Shown piece after piece: positions 34,813-43,995 of a DNA stretch of 64,000 nucleotides. Origin of the DNA: an uncultured Thalassotalea sp. (GTDB lineage Bacteria; Pseudomonadota; Gammaproteobacteria; Enterobacterales; Alteromonadaceae). Position 1 is the first letter of the stretch. Every line of letters starts with the position of its first letter. The translations under genes and the position numbers were made by a program. The stretch is taken from the NCBI GenBank assembly GCA_947492575.1, contig CANLNK010000001.1:310001-374000 (forward strand), given 5' to 3'. Under the pieces are notes generated by a model that searched no databases, was not told the origin of the DNA, and saw only the letters and a program-made list of their open reading frames with translations.

Positions 34813-36643
34813 CTTCAGTCACACTCTCTTTTTGGTATCGACCCCAAAGCAGACTGCGGGTGAGTATATTGTTCTGGTTTAGCTGTAACACCCCGACTTG
34901 ACCATAATGGCGGATGTAACTGCGCTGCTGCATTAAGTTCACTTTGTTAACTAAGCCAAGTGCATCGTAACCCATGGCAAATATGCGCTGAAGGCTATCA
35001 CTGCGCTGAGGAAATAACGACTTTGATTGACTAATAAGCGATTTATTTTGCTGTTTACTGGCAAGTAGCCATGGCATTTCGGTAAAGCTTAAGCCGGCCA
35101 AATCTCGTGTGTCGCCCTCGTCAATTTTAACGCTGTGACTACGGCTACTAGCAAACATAGGAATAGCATCAGCAAATGGGCTAATACTGACATCGACATA
35201 AGGTTTTAAGACGCGGGTTTGTGTTGGTGAGCCAACAATGTAAATCATGTCGACATCACGTCGGTTACGAACATCTGACTTAATGGTGTACTTTATACGA
35301 CGATTAAGGTCCTTGATACGTTCTTCACTTTGTTCAACACCAAGTGCAGTTTTCAACATGGTTTGCATCTTTTTGCCTTTAGAAAAGGGCATTAGTCGAG
35401 GTGCTTCTCCGGTAATGCTTTGCCATTCTTGAATAAAAGTGTTGGCAATACGCTCGCTGACAGGGTCTTGATGCATCAATACTATTGGCATCTCGAAGTC
35501 TTTCTTAGCTAATGTTGACGCTGCTTGAACAGCTTCATCTTCTGGACGCATTGAAATGGCAAACTGGTGAGGTTTTAAAGGTTGGCTTTGTGGCAAATTA
35601 AGTAATAAAGTTGGAATGGTGAGTTGTTCAATCGCTAAGTAGCTATCTACATGCTTGCGCAGAAGAGGGCCAACGACAAAGTCGATATTCAACGCTAAAA
35701 GTGTCTCTTCTAGTGTTGACCAGTCAAGCGTTTCCGCGTCGAAGAAATGGAGTTTACTGGTTTTGTCGTTGCCATATGCTGCCAGAATACCTTGTTGTGC
35801 AGCATTACCTGCCGCGGTTTGTTTGCCACTCAATGGCAGAATGACAGCAATGTCCTGATAGTTAAATACTTGGCTATCAATGGTACTTTGTATATTTGGT
35901 AAGAGTACATGAGCAGGGTGTGTTGGGAATAAGCGCTGCCATTGGCTTAACGATCGCTTGAATCTGTCGTTGTTATCGCCAAATTGATTCGCAAATTGAG
36001 TTAACCTAACCCAGCCATCAGCAAAAGGAAGTTTCTCTGACTTTAATTGCGATAATTGCCAAGGTGTAAGCGATTGAAATTGTGCCCAAATATCTTCTAG
36101 TCTTTGCTCTTCATTCTCATTAAGTAAAGGAAATTCCTGAAGCCTTGCCGCTAATGAAAGCACAGGGAGGTTACGAGCTTTTTTCACGGCCGCTAGAGTC
36201 CGGTAATACGTTGCCGTTTTGGCAACAGTTAATTCGTCTATCTGTTCTAGCTTAGCAAGTGACTGGAGAGTTTTGTCTAACGCAAATAGTGCTTGTGCCT
36301 GCACGAGGTAAATTCGATAAAGGGTGGATGCGTTATCCTCAACCCCTGTCGAGAAAACGGGCTCTATTTGATTGGCTAACCATAACCCAGAGATAAAATC
36401 TTCTTCTAACAAATAGCGCTCACTCGCATTTACTAAGGTTTCACTTGCTTGAGTACCGCGCTGGTTTTTACTTAAGGCTATGAAATCAAATGCCGTTTCT
36501 GCTGGTTTTACAGTGGGCAAAACCTCTTTCTCAGCTTGTGGTTGCTGGCTCACTTGAGGAGAGGAACAGCTAGCGAGTAGGGCGATGAAAAGGCCTGAGC
36601 ATGATGCTTGGCAAAGTTGACGTTTCAGCTTTTCTGACAACAC
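34799..36643 (-). CDS. lpoA: Penicillin-binding protein activator LpoA
   Basis: A 614-residue outer-membrane lipoprotein that reaches through the peptidoglycan and activates PBP1A. The lipobox is in LIALLASCSS. An N-terminal helical TPR-like domain (about 50-270) is followed by a periplasmic-binding-protein-like domain starting near IAVILPLSGKQTAAGNAAQQGILAAYG. It is divergent from rsmI with 75 bp between, the usual arrangement. Confidence 0.95.
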   Translation of the reverse strand: MLSEKLKRQLCQASCSGLFIALLASCSSPQVSQQPQAEKEVLPTVKPAETAFDFIALSKNQRGTQASETLVNASERYLLEEDFISGLWLANQIEPVFSTGVEDNASTLYRIYLVQAQALFALDKTLQSLAKLEQIDELTVAKTATYYRTLAAVKKARNLPVLSLAARLQEFPLLNENEEQRLEDIWAQFQSLTPWQLSQLKSEKLPFADGWVRLTQFANQFGDNNDRFKRSLSQWQRLFPTHPAHVLLPNIQSTIDSQVFNYQDIAVILPLSGKQTAAGNAAQQGILAAYGNDKTSKLHFFDAETLDWSTLEETLLALNIDFVVGPLLRKHVDSYLAIEQLTIPTLLLNLPQSQPLKPHQFAISMRPEDEAVQAASTLAKKDFEMPIVLMHQDPVSERIANTFIQEWQSITGEAPRLMPFSKGKKMQTMLKTALGVEQSEERIKDLNRRIKYTIKSDVRNRRDVDMIYIVGSPTQTRVLKPYVDVSISPFADAIPMFASSRSHSVKIDEGDTRDLAGLSFTEMPWLLASKQQNKSLISQSKSLFPQRSDSLQRIFAMGYDALGLVNKVNLMQQRSYIRHYGQVGVLQLNQNNILTRSLLWGRYQKESVTEVAMD

Positions 36644-36718
36644 TTATGAGAAATCCGTGCGTTAAGGGTTGGGTTTATAATAAACTTCATCCCATAGACA
36701 CTCAACTGTTAAGCCTAA

Positions 36719-37567
36719 ATGACTGAATTTCAAGTATCCCCAAGCACCTTATACGTAGTTTCAACACCCATTGGAAACTTAGCCGATATTACCCAACGAG
36801 CCCTAGATGTGCTTGCTGGCGTCGATCTTATTGCTTGTGAGGACACGCGTCATACTCAAAAACTTTTAACGGCATTTAGCATTAAAGCAAAGACGTTTTC
36901 CTTGCATGACCATAATGAACGCCAACGACAAGAGCAAATTAGCGACTGGTTGAAGGAAGGTAAGAGCATTGCGTTAGTTTCAGATGCAGGAACCCCGTTA
37001 ATTAGTGACCCTGGCTTTCACATCGTTAAATTCTTGAAACAAAATGATTTAGCCGTCGTTCCTGTTCCCGGAGCGTGCGCAGCAATTACCGCGCTTTCGG
37101 TTGCTGGCTTACCTACAGACAGATTTACTTTTGAGGGCTTCTTACCAAGTAAATCAGGGGCACGTCAGTCGGTACTGAGAGCATTAGAAAATGAATCTCG
37201 TACTATGGTCTTTTACGATGCGCCCAGACGTGCTATTGATACGGTCAAAGATATTGTCGAAGTACTAGGTGCAGATCGTCAAATTGTCATTGCACGTGAA
37301 CTAACGAAAACGTTTGAGACAATTCGTTCGGATTCGGCGGCGGGCTTTGTCACTTGGTTAAGTGAAGACGCGAACCAGCTGAAAGGCGAAATGGTACTGA
37401 TTATCGAGGGCAAGCAAATCGACCCTAATGCCATCTCTCCTGAAATCGTCAATACATTAAAAATTTTGTTAGAAGAGTTGCCGCCGAAGAAAGCTTGCGC
37501 GGTAGCTGCTAAAATATATGGTGTAAAGAAGAATACATTGTATGATTTTGCGCTCTCTTTAAAGTAA
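36719..37567 (+). CDS. rsmI: 16S rRNA (cytidine(1402)-2'-O)-methyltransferase
   Basis: A 282-residue SAM-dependent methyltransferase of the tetrapyrrole-methylase fold, which methylates the 2'-O of C1402 in 16S rRNA. Family motifs are LYVVSTPIGNLADITQRA, DLIACEDTRHTQKLL, SLVSDAGTPLISDPGF-type (ALVSDAGTPLISDPG here), and PVPGACAAITALSVAGLPTDRFTFEGFLP. Length is normal. Divergent from lpoA. Confidence 0.97.
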   Translation: MTEFQVSPSTLYVVSTPIGNLADITQRALDVLAGVDLIACEDTRHTQKLLTAFSIKAKTFSLHDHNERQRQEQISDWLKEGKSIALVSDAGTPLISDPGFHIVKFLKQNDLAVVPVPGACAAITALSVAGLPTDRFTFEGFLPSKSGARQSVLRALENESRTMVFYDAPRRAIDTVKDIVEVLGADRQIVIARELTKTFETIRSDSAAGFVTWLSEDANQLKGEMVLIIEGKQIDPNAISPEIVNTLKILLEELPPKKACAVAAKIYGVKKNTLYDFALSLK

Positions 37568-37590
37568 GGTGAGCTGTATTAAGGAGTGCT

Positions 37591-37980
37591 ATGATTTCTC
37601 ATGGTGAATTTAGTGTCGTACTCACCGGCAGTATTATTGAAAGCACGTTAGCGGGCAGTTTCAACGAGTTGGGCTGTAGCGGCTACATAAACGCTGTTAA
37701 AGACAAGTTGAATATACTCGCTGGTAAGCCATTTGCCATGTTAATAGATGATCTTGAGCTAGAAGGGGGCACCCCAGAAGCTTATCAGTTGCTCAATGAA
37801 TACAACCAATGGATGTCTAAACAACCCATTGTTGCCAAAGCGTTTATTATTAGCTCGCAAGTACAAAAAGATATTATTCTGCAGCGCTCACCATCGCTCT
37901 TACAGCAAAATATAGAGTTTTTCACCGACAGGGAACATGCAATGCTGTGGCTTCATGGAGAGATAAATAGCATTTCCTAG
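37591..37980 (+). CDS. Hypothetical protein, STAS-like
   Basis: A 129-residue soluble protein, function unknown. Alternating strands and helices (FSVVLTGSIIESTL, FAMLIDDLELEGGTPEAYQLLNEYNQWMSK, IVAKAFIISS) give an outline like SpoIIAA/STAS-type domains, but similarity is only by shape. TAAGGAG lies 6 nt before the ATG. It follows rsmI by 23 nt and may be cotranscribed. Confidence 0.55.
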   Translation: MISHGEFSVVLTGSIIESTLAGSFNELGCSGYINAVKDKLNILAGKPFAMLIDDLELEGGTPEAYQLLNEYNQWMSKQPIVAKAFIISSQVQKDIILQRSPSLLQQNIEFFTDREHAMLWLHGEINSIS

Positions 37981-38023
37981 TATTTTAGGGCTGAAGTGCT
38001 TCAGGCAGCATTGTTATCTCTCG

Positions 38024-38626
38024 CTACAACCAGCCTTTCTGACGTGCAATTCTCGCGGCATCAACGCGGTTAGTGGCATTAAGTTTTGCAATCGCTTCTG
38101 ACAAGTAGTTGCGAATAGTACCTTGAGATAAAAACAGTTGCTCTGCGATTTCCGCAGTTTTCAAACCGTCACTTGCCAGTTTCAATGCCTTTCGTTCTTT
38201 TTCGCTTAATGGATCATTGTCGTCTAGCGCCGTTAACGCAAGCTCGGCGTTAAAGACTTTTTTTCCTTCACTGACGTTTTTTACTGCTTCGACTAGTTCT
38301 TCGGAATCAGCCTCTTTCAAAATAAAACCCATTACGCCACATTTTAGTGCGCGCTTGATATAACCAGCGCGCGAAAAGGTCGTCATTATTATGGTTTTTA
38401 ATTCGGGCTTGGTTGTCGCTAGTTTTTCGGCTAACTCAATGCCTGTCATCAATGGCATTTCGATATCGGTTAACACAATGTCGATATCAATTTGCTGTGT
38501 TAGGGCGAGAGCTTCCTGCCCGTTGGCTGCCTCAGCTACTACTTCAATATCGTCTTCAAGACTTAATAATGCCGACAATGCACCGCGCACCATGGCTTGA
38601 TCTTCAGCAATAAGTATTTTTGTCAT
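38024..38626 (-). CDS. NarL/LuxR-family response regulator (DesR-like)
   Basis: A 200-residue response regulator. The receiver has MTKILIAEDQAMVR with the acidic pair, the phospho-acceptor in VLTDIEMPLMTG, and a conserved lysine in FILKEAD. The C-terminal LuxR helix-turn-helix is LSEKERKALKLASDGLKTAEIAEQLFLSQGTIRNYL. It follows the DesK-type kinase by 3 nt and should be its partner. Two TGAC-N4-GTC sites upstream of the operon are good candidates for its binding sites. Confidence 0.92.
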   Translation of the reverse strand: MTKILIAEDQAMVRGALSALLSLEDDIEVVAEAANGQEALALTQQIDIDIVLTDIEMPLMTGIELAEKLATTKPELKTIIMTTFSRAGYIKRALKCGVMGFILKEADSEELVEAVKNVSEGKKVFNAELALTALDDNDPLSEKERKALKLASDGLKTAEIAEQLFLSQGTIRNYLSEAIAKLNATNRVDAARIARQKGWL

Positions 38627-38629
38627 ACC

Positions 38630-39724
38630 CTAACTTCCTACGGCAATTTCGGCGTTGAAACCGTTTTGATAAGTGGTGGTAAATTGAGCGTTGATCTCTT
38701 GGCAGCGCTCCTTAATTCCTGAGAGGCCATTGCCCCACTCGAAGTTTTTCTCTTTGCCATTATCAGAGATTGAAACGATCAACTTTTCACTATCTTTTGT
38801 CTCTGATGAAATAGATATGTTGACTGCATCCCCGTCACTGTGGCGCATGATATTGGTCACTAGCTCAGTGCAAATAAGTTGCAGCGAAGACTCAACTTGC
38901 GGAGCCATGTTAGGTAGCTCAATCGATGTTGTGACATCAAATCCTTGGTTTTTTAACTCATCAATGAGTTTGTTGAGTTGCTCAGACAAATTGTATTTCT
39001 TAAGGCCAGATACCGCTTCCCTTACCTGCGATAAAATATCTCTTGAAAGCTCAGCGACTTCATGAATTTCATTTGATGCTTTGTCGTATTGCGCCTTATC
39101 AATGAGCTTTTCCGCTAGATTGGCCTTAAGCGCGATAGAAGAGAGGGAATGGCCGACAAGGTCATGTAAGTCTCTAGCGATTCGTTCGCGTTCAGCAACC
39201 GCTGCATATTGCTCTACTTTTTGTTGGCTAACGACTTCTTTTGCTTGATGTATGCGGTCTTTACGCTCTGCTTGGCCGAAGAAAAACATACCGATAGAAA
39301 CAATTAGCGCGGGTGCCAAGAAAAAGGCATCCATATAAGAGAATAAGTTTGCCGATAACACGATCGCTAAAAGTATGCCAATTAAGCCTTGAATCGCTTT
39401 CGTAAATCTAAAGTTAAAACCACAAAAGTAGGCTGCATAGCCAAATAACGCTTGGGTTCCTGGCGTAACATACGTGCCCGCAATGCAAAGTATAATTAGC
39501 GACAATACAGGCACTAGTGCCTCCTCACCTCGAGCGTAAATCGCTTTCTTGTAAAGCATCAAAAAGGTGAGATAAATGACAGCGACACCAAGGATTCTGA
39601 TGCCGATAAAATATTCTAGATTGAAGATTAATGGCAAAAAGTAAAAGATGGAAAATGCGAGTGGTCCCCATAGCCAATATGGGTTTCTGTTGTCCACCAA
39701 TGCATGTTTGAAAGAATCAGTCAC
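38630..39724 (-). CDS. DesK-type sensor histidine kinase
   Basis: A 364-residue kinase with about six N-terminal membrane helices (residues 13-155), then a HisKA_3 dimerisation domain ERIARDLHDLVGHSLSSIALK with the phospho-histidine, and an HATPase domain (CTELVTNIMRHSDGD, SDNGKEKNFEWGNGLSGI). DesK-type kinases sense membrane state such as thickness or fluidity. The start is GTG at 39724, with a perfect GGAGG 5 nt upstream. A longer in-frame extension would overlap the upstream gene and lacks a ribosome binding site. Confidence 0.9.
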   Translation of the reverse strand: MTDSFKHALVDNRNPYWLWGPLAFSIFYFLPLIFNLEYFIGIRILGVAVIYLTFLMLYKKAIYARGEEALVPVLSLIILCIAGTYVTPGTQALFGYAAYFCGFNFRFTKAIQGLIGILLAIVLSANLFSYMDAFFLAPALIVSIGMFFFGQAERKDRIHQAKEVVSQQKVEQYAAVAERERIARDLHDLVGHSLSSIALKANLAEKLIDKAQYDKASNEIHEVAELSRDILSQVREAVSGLKKYNLSEQLNKLIDELKNQGFDVTTSIELPNMAPQVESSLQLICTELVTNIMRHSDGDAVNISISSETKDSEKLIVSISDNGKEKNFEWGNGLSGIKERCQEINAQFTTTYQNGFNAEIAVGS

Positions 39725-39758
39725 ATTAACCTCCGTTTTCTCTAAGGTATCGATTTTT

Positions 39759-40331
39759 TTACGAATTTGCCACAGGCGTAGCAAGTAATGCATGAACTTT
39801 TTTGTGTCGCAAATAAAGTTGCGTGAGGCTAATGATGTAAACAAAAACAATGATAAAAGGGATTGTCACAAAACGATCATCAGGGAAAGCAAACCACGCA
39901 ATCACGATTAATAGGGTGCGTAATGTCGTATGCACAATGCCAACGTTGTGTTGAATCGTCCAAGAAATAGGTAGCCACATTAGGCCAGCTAAAATACCGA
40001 TGGTCATAGGCAGCGAGGTAAAGTCTTGCATGCCAAATGGAATAGCCATTGAAAAGCAAAACAACGACATCACCATGGTATATAAAAACAGTTTGTCAAA
40101 TGGGTTCATCTCTGCGCTTTTGACTAACAATTTCTCACCAGTGAACTTTGAAAGAAATAAGGCAAGGTAAAAGATGGAACCAGTGCCTATATATAGTGGC
40201 AACACCATTTTCTCTTGAGGCAGTACCAAGGCCATGCAACCTAAAACAAACCATACGATGGTGCCTGCTAGTGGCATTGTCATTAATTTCTTTTGTTTAA
40301 ATTCTTCTCGGTATTGTTCAAGTGTTTTCAT
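39759..40331 (-). CDS. Integral membrane protein, unknown (DUF7010-like)
   Basis: A 190-residue protein with six predicted helices after a short charged N-terminus (MKTLEQYREEFKQKK). No catalytic motif is seen. It is the first gene of an operon with the DesK-type kinase and response regulator, so it may be a cofactor of the sensor or its main target. A layout like DUF7010 membrane proteins is my best guess. The start follows AAAGGAATAAGAAC. Confidence 0.65.
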   Translation of the reverse strand: MKTLEQYREEFKQKKLMTMPLAGTIVWFVLGCMALVLPQEKMVLPLYIGTGSIFYLALFLSKFTGEKLLVKSAEMNPFDKLFLYTMVMSLFCFSMAIPFGMQDFTSLPMTIGILAGLMWLPISWTIQHNVGIVHTTLRTLLIVIAWFAFPDDRFVTIPFIIVFVYIISLTQLYLRHKKVHALLATPVANS

Positions 40332-40402
40332 GTTCTTATTCCTTTAATCTTGGTATGAGTTGTTTAGTTTCATTATCTAAAAGCTAACAACTTGAGGTAA
40401 GG

Positions 40403-40437
40403 GACGATTGTCACCAATTGAATATGACTTTTGTCAT
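40403..40437 (-). promoter_or_regulatory. Shared regulatory block upstream of the DesK/DesR-type operon
   Basis: On the minus strand TGACAAAAGTCA (from 40424-40437) and TGACAATCGTC (from 40403-40413) lie in tandem. A block nearly identical over about 37 bp occurs at 41759-41793 upstream of the TPR gene. Tandem half-palindromes are typical of DesR-type regulator sites. Confidence 0.65.
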
Positions 40438-40553
40438 GAACCTCGTCTTAATTCCTATTTTCACAGAGAATCGTCGTTCACGATGTCTCAAAAAAATGGT
40501 CTCGAGTTGAATGCGGCCAATTCTTCATAGTGCTATGAAGAGTTTGTAGCTTT

Positions 40554-40883
40554 TTACTGAATTACTACGTTTGATTTCGCTGTTATTAGCAACGTGCCGA
40601 GGCCAATCAAAGTAATTCCAGCGTAAGCAAAGCCATCAAATTTCTGTTGCCACAAATAAACAGAAGCAATACAAACAAGTGCGATGCCGACACCCGACCA
40701 AATAGCGTAGGTAATGCCCACGCTCATGGACTTTAATGTGAATGACAAAAATATACCTGCAACGGTATATAGGCCGATGGATGCCATGCCATAACCCGTA
40801 TGCTGCCAGCCGTTGGAGGCTTTTAATGACAGTGTTGCAGCGACTTCGCTAAAGATAGCCAATACTAAAAATAAATAAGCCAT
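40554..40883 (-). CDS. SMR family multidrug efflux transporter (EmrE/QacC-like)
   Basis: A 109-residue protein with four helices. The essential glutamate is in LAIFSEVAATLSLKAS (residue 13), and GITYAIWSGVGIALV is the conserved helix 3 region. These proton antiporters work as dual-topology dimers and export cationic compounds. TAAAGGA lies 9 nt before the ATG. It is a separate transcript between the two-component operon and the TPR gene. Confidence 0.92.
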   Translation of the reverse strand: MAYLFLVLAIFSEVAATLSLKASNGWQHTGYGMASIGLYTVAGIFLSFTLKSMSVGITYAIWSGVGIALVCIASVYLWQQKFDGFAYAGITLIGLGTLLITAKSNVVIQ

Positions 40884-41003
40884 GTCATTTGTCCTTTACT
40901 TAGAGTGTTGAGTGCTCTTGAAAATAATAGAAATTACGTTGCCCACTTCACTGTTTGTGAGAGTAAGTGGGCATGGTGGGGTGAATGTCAGAGGTGTTGG
41001 CTG

Positions 41004-41687
41004 TTACTTATTTTGACTAATCAAAAACTGTGGCCAACCGTAGTCTGGTTCAAGCTCAATTGCTTGTTCAAAGTCGGCAATAGCAGCGTCGTCTTCGTTT
41101 AAGCTTAATTTTGCTAAACCACGCCATACATAGGCTTCAGCATGTCCCCATTGAGTACCTGTCGCGCTGTCGCTAACGAATAATTCAATTGCCTTGTCTA
41201 ATGATGCAACTGCTGCTTTTTTGCTACCACCAAACATGGCTGGAGAGTTGTATTCACTGACCGCTTTAACAAGATGAACGCGAGGGTTGTTGGGTGCTAG
41301 GTTATACGCTTTCGATAAAGCTTCACCTGACTTTGGCCCGTAATACACCGCCTTCATAGGTGAGAAGCTAATTTTGTAACCATAAACTTGTGCAAGTAGC
41401 GCCCATGCCTCTGCATTATCAGGGGTTTGTTCAGTCATAACTTCAAGCGCCCCCATTGCGTCATCTAGAGAGCTCTCAGCAGCACTTGTTTCGGCATTTA
41501 AGTTTTGTGCAATTGCTAATCGATAATGAGCAAGTGCTTGATCGTATCCAGAAGTTTGCTCTGCCAACTGAATGAGTTGAGTTTGATTAAGCTGCATTGA
41601 TGCTTGTTCAATGGCATCTACTGATGCTTGATCTGCCATTGTCGAACCGCTGATTAACACTGCTAGTAAAATTGACTTTTTCATCAT
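41004..41687 (-). CDS. Exported TPR-repeat protein
   Basis: A 227-residue protein with a signal peptide (MMKKSILLAVLISGSTMA) and TPR-type repeats (for example AEAWALLAQVYGYKISF and AYVWRGLAKLSLNEDDAAIADFEQAIELEPDYG). It is probably a periplasmic scaffold. Its upstream region shares the TGAC-N4-GTC block with the DesK/DesR-type operon, which suggests it belongs to that regulon. Function unknown. Confidence 0.8.
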   Translation of the reverse strand: MMKKSILLAVLISGSTMADQASVDAIEQASMQLNQTQLIQLAEQTSGYDQALAHYRLAIAQNLNAETSAAESSLDDAMGALEVMTEQTPDNAEAWALLAQVYGYKISFSPMKAVYYGPKSGEALSKAYNLAPNNPRVHLVKAVSEYNSPAMFGGSKKAAVASLDKAIELFVSDSATGTQWGHAEAYVWRGLAKLSLNEDDAAIADFEQAIELEPDYGWPQFLISQNK

Positions 41688-41758
41688 AAATTTCCTTTTT
41701 TAGAACCTTGTGGAGTTGTCGAGTGTTATTGTGCGAAAGCTTTCAAATTCAGATAAGA

Positions 41759-41793
41759 GACGATTGTCATCAATTGCATATGACTTTTGTCAT
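41759..41793 (-). promoter_or_regulatory. Shared regulatory block upstream of the TPR gene
   Basis: The same tandem layout as at 40403-40437: ATGAC-TTTT-GTCAT (41780-41793) and GACGATTGTC (41759-41768), with the spacer also conserved (CAATTGCATA against CAATTGAATA). Confidence 0.65.
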
Positions 41794-41871
41794 GACATTC
41801 AACGACAGGTTGAGTTTTATTATTTGTAAGGTCAGTGGCGAAAGCGGTGAGATTAAGATAGAATGCGCGCC

Positions 41872-42268
<397 letters not shown>

Positions 42269-42281
42269 CACATTTAATGAG

Positions 42282-42306
42282 CCCTCGCAGCAATGCGGGG
42301 GTTTTT
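42282..42306 (+). terminator. rnpB terminator
   Basis: CCCTCGCA and TGCGGGGG pair around GCAA (one T-G pair), followed by TTTTT. Confidence 0.85.
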
Positions 42307-42501
42307 CATTTCAGGACAATAGTTGTCCAAGACGCCTTTAACAAAAAAACGGCTTGTTGGTTATCTAAAATTCTTTTGTTTCTCTCCAAAATCATACCGT
42401 TACACTCAAGTGTTCGCCATATATCAACAGACTGCAGTTCACATAATAATCAAATAGTATCTTGGTATTTTAGTTTGCTAACTTAAGCGTAATTATTCAC
42501 G

Positions 42502-42558
42502 TGTCCATTGTGCTGTGTCCGCGGACACTTTTGGACAATTCTTGTGTCCGTTCGGACA
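42502..42558 (+). promoter_or_regulatory. Upstream activator sites of the export operon
   Basis: Two palindromes, GTGTCCGCGGACAC (42515-42528) and TGTCCGTTCGGACA (42545-42558), have centres 30 bp apart. Single TGTCC/GGACA halves lie at 42502 and 42533. They are about 65-110 bp before the sigma-54 promoter, a normal enhancer position, and probably bind the NtrC-type protein encoded at 47296. Confidence 0.7.
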
Positions 42559-42620
42559 GTTATACAAAATTTAAGTTTTAAAATATTCAATAATTACAAC
42601 TAGATAGGTTTGATTTGATG

Positions 42621-42638
42621 TTGGTATCAACCCTGCTG
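42621..42638 (+). promoter_or_regulatory. Sigma-54 promoter of the export operon
   Basis: TTGGTATCAACCCTGCTG contains GG and GC exactly 10 bp apart (42623-42624 and 42635-42636), the invariant spacing of -24/-12 promoters. It lies 37 bp before the start of the first gene. Confidence 0.65.
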
Positions 42639-42674
42639 TTTACTCTTGTAGAATCTAAATAGCGAGGAAAAAAT

Positions 42675-43940
42675 ATGATAGCGAGCACGTCAGGACAAGA
42701 TGAAGCCATCATACCCACTAAAAGAACACTATCACCTAAGTGGCTAGTTGCACTTTTACTTGTGACAGGTGCCTTTTATTTAGCCGCTCCTGTGTTTAGT
42801 CAATGGAGTTCAGCGATCCAAAATGTGGATGCTGAAGACTTAATATTTGCGTCGGTGATCAAAGGCGAATTAATCCGCGACGTTGCTGTTAATGGCAAGG
42901 TAGTTGCCGCAAATGCGCCTCAGTTATACAGCACGGAAAAAGGTAAAGTGACGCTGCTTGCTAAACCTGGTGAAACTGTATCTCAACATCAAGTTGTCGC
43001 AAAGCTTGATAGCCCTGAACTTTATGCGCTTATTGATCAACAGCGTAGCTTGCTAGCGCAATTGAAAATTGATACCAAGCGTGGCGAATTAAGTGATAAG
43101 GAATTAAAGCTTGATTTAGAGCGCCAATTAAATGCAACTTTATCAGAGTTTAATGTCGCTAAGCGAGAGCAAGAGCGTGCTGAGCGTTCATACGAAAAGC
43201 AAGTGATGAGTCAAGTTGATTGGCTGAAAAGCAAAGATCGCCTAGATGATGCCAAGCGCAATTTTATACATGCAGAGAAGCGTGTTGCGCTGGCACAAGA
43301 ACGATTAGTCTTTGAAAGTAAAAACCGTGAATTTGAAGTCGAAAAGCAGCAATTGGTGTTAAATGAGCTTTTACGTCGTCAAGAACAACTGAGTATTAAA
43401 GCCCCTGTGGCAGGCGTTGTTGGCAACTGGTTGGTTGCACAGCGCAATAGTGTGGCCGCCAATACCCCTGTAATGAGTATTGTTGACTTATCTGAATACG
43501 AAGCTGAGTTAAGCGTTCCTGAATTTTATGCTGATGATTTAGGCTTAGGCTTAACAGTGTCAATGAAAATAGGTAACAGCAATGTAAGCGGTGAAGTCGT
43601 GGCTATTTCACCTGAAATAGAAGCGAGCCAAGTAAAAGTACGTGCAAAAATTTTAGATTCAAGCGCTGTGAACTTACGGCAAAACCAACGCTTGAATGCT
43701 CGCATTGAGTTTGAAAAGAAATCTGACGTATTAATGGTCAAAAAGGGTGCTTTTATCGGCTCTATGGGCGGTAAATTTGCTTATCGGGTGATTGAACAAG
43801 AGGGCAAACAGATACCTATAACGGTTGGCTCAACCAGCGTTGAATATGTCGAACTAATTGCCGGTGTAGCCGAGGGAGATCGTCTGATCATTTCTGACTA
43901 TGAAGGTTTCCAACAAGCAAAACACATTCGCATTAAATAA
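42675..43940 (+). CDS. Periplasmic adaptor subunit (HlyD/MacA-like) of an ABC exporter
   Basis: A 421-residue membrane fusion protein. One N-terminal helix (about residues 26-46) anchors it, followed by a lipoyl-like half (VVAKLDSPELYALIDQQ), a long coiled coil (about 120-225), the second lipoyl half (LSIKAPVAGVVGNWLV), and beta-barrel and membrane-proximal domains. Such adaptors link an ABC permease to an outer-membrane channel. It is the first gene of a six-gene operon. No TolC gene is nearby. Confidence 0.9.
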   Translation: MIASTSGQDEAIIPTKRTLSPKWLVALLLVTGAFYLAAPVFSQWSSAIQNVDAEDLIFASVIKGELIRDVAVNGKVVAANAPQLYSTEKGKVTLLAKPGETVSQHQVVAKLDSPELYALIDQQRSLLAQLKIDTKRGELSDKELKLDLERQLNATLSEFNVAKREQERAERSYEKQVMSQVDWLKSKDRLDDAKRNFIHAEKRVALAQERLVFESKNREFEVEKQQLVLNELLRRQEQLSIKAPVAGVVGNWLVAQRNSVAANTPVMSIVDLSEYEAELSVPEFYADDLGLGLTVSMKIGNSNVSGEVVAISPEIEASQVKVRAKILDSSAVNLRQNQRLNARIEFEKKSDVLMVKKGAFIGSMGGKFAYRVIEQEGKQIPITVGSTSVEYVELIAGVAEGDRLIISDYEGFQQAKHIRIK

Positions 43941-43995
43941 ATATACCGCACTGAGCCACAACAAGGCTTAGCGAAGAAACATAAAGGAACACACT

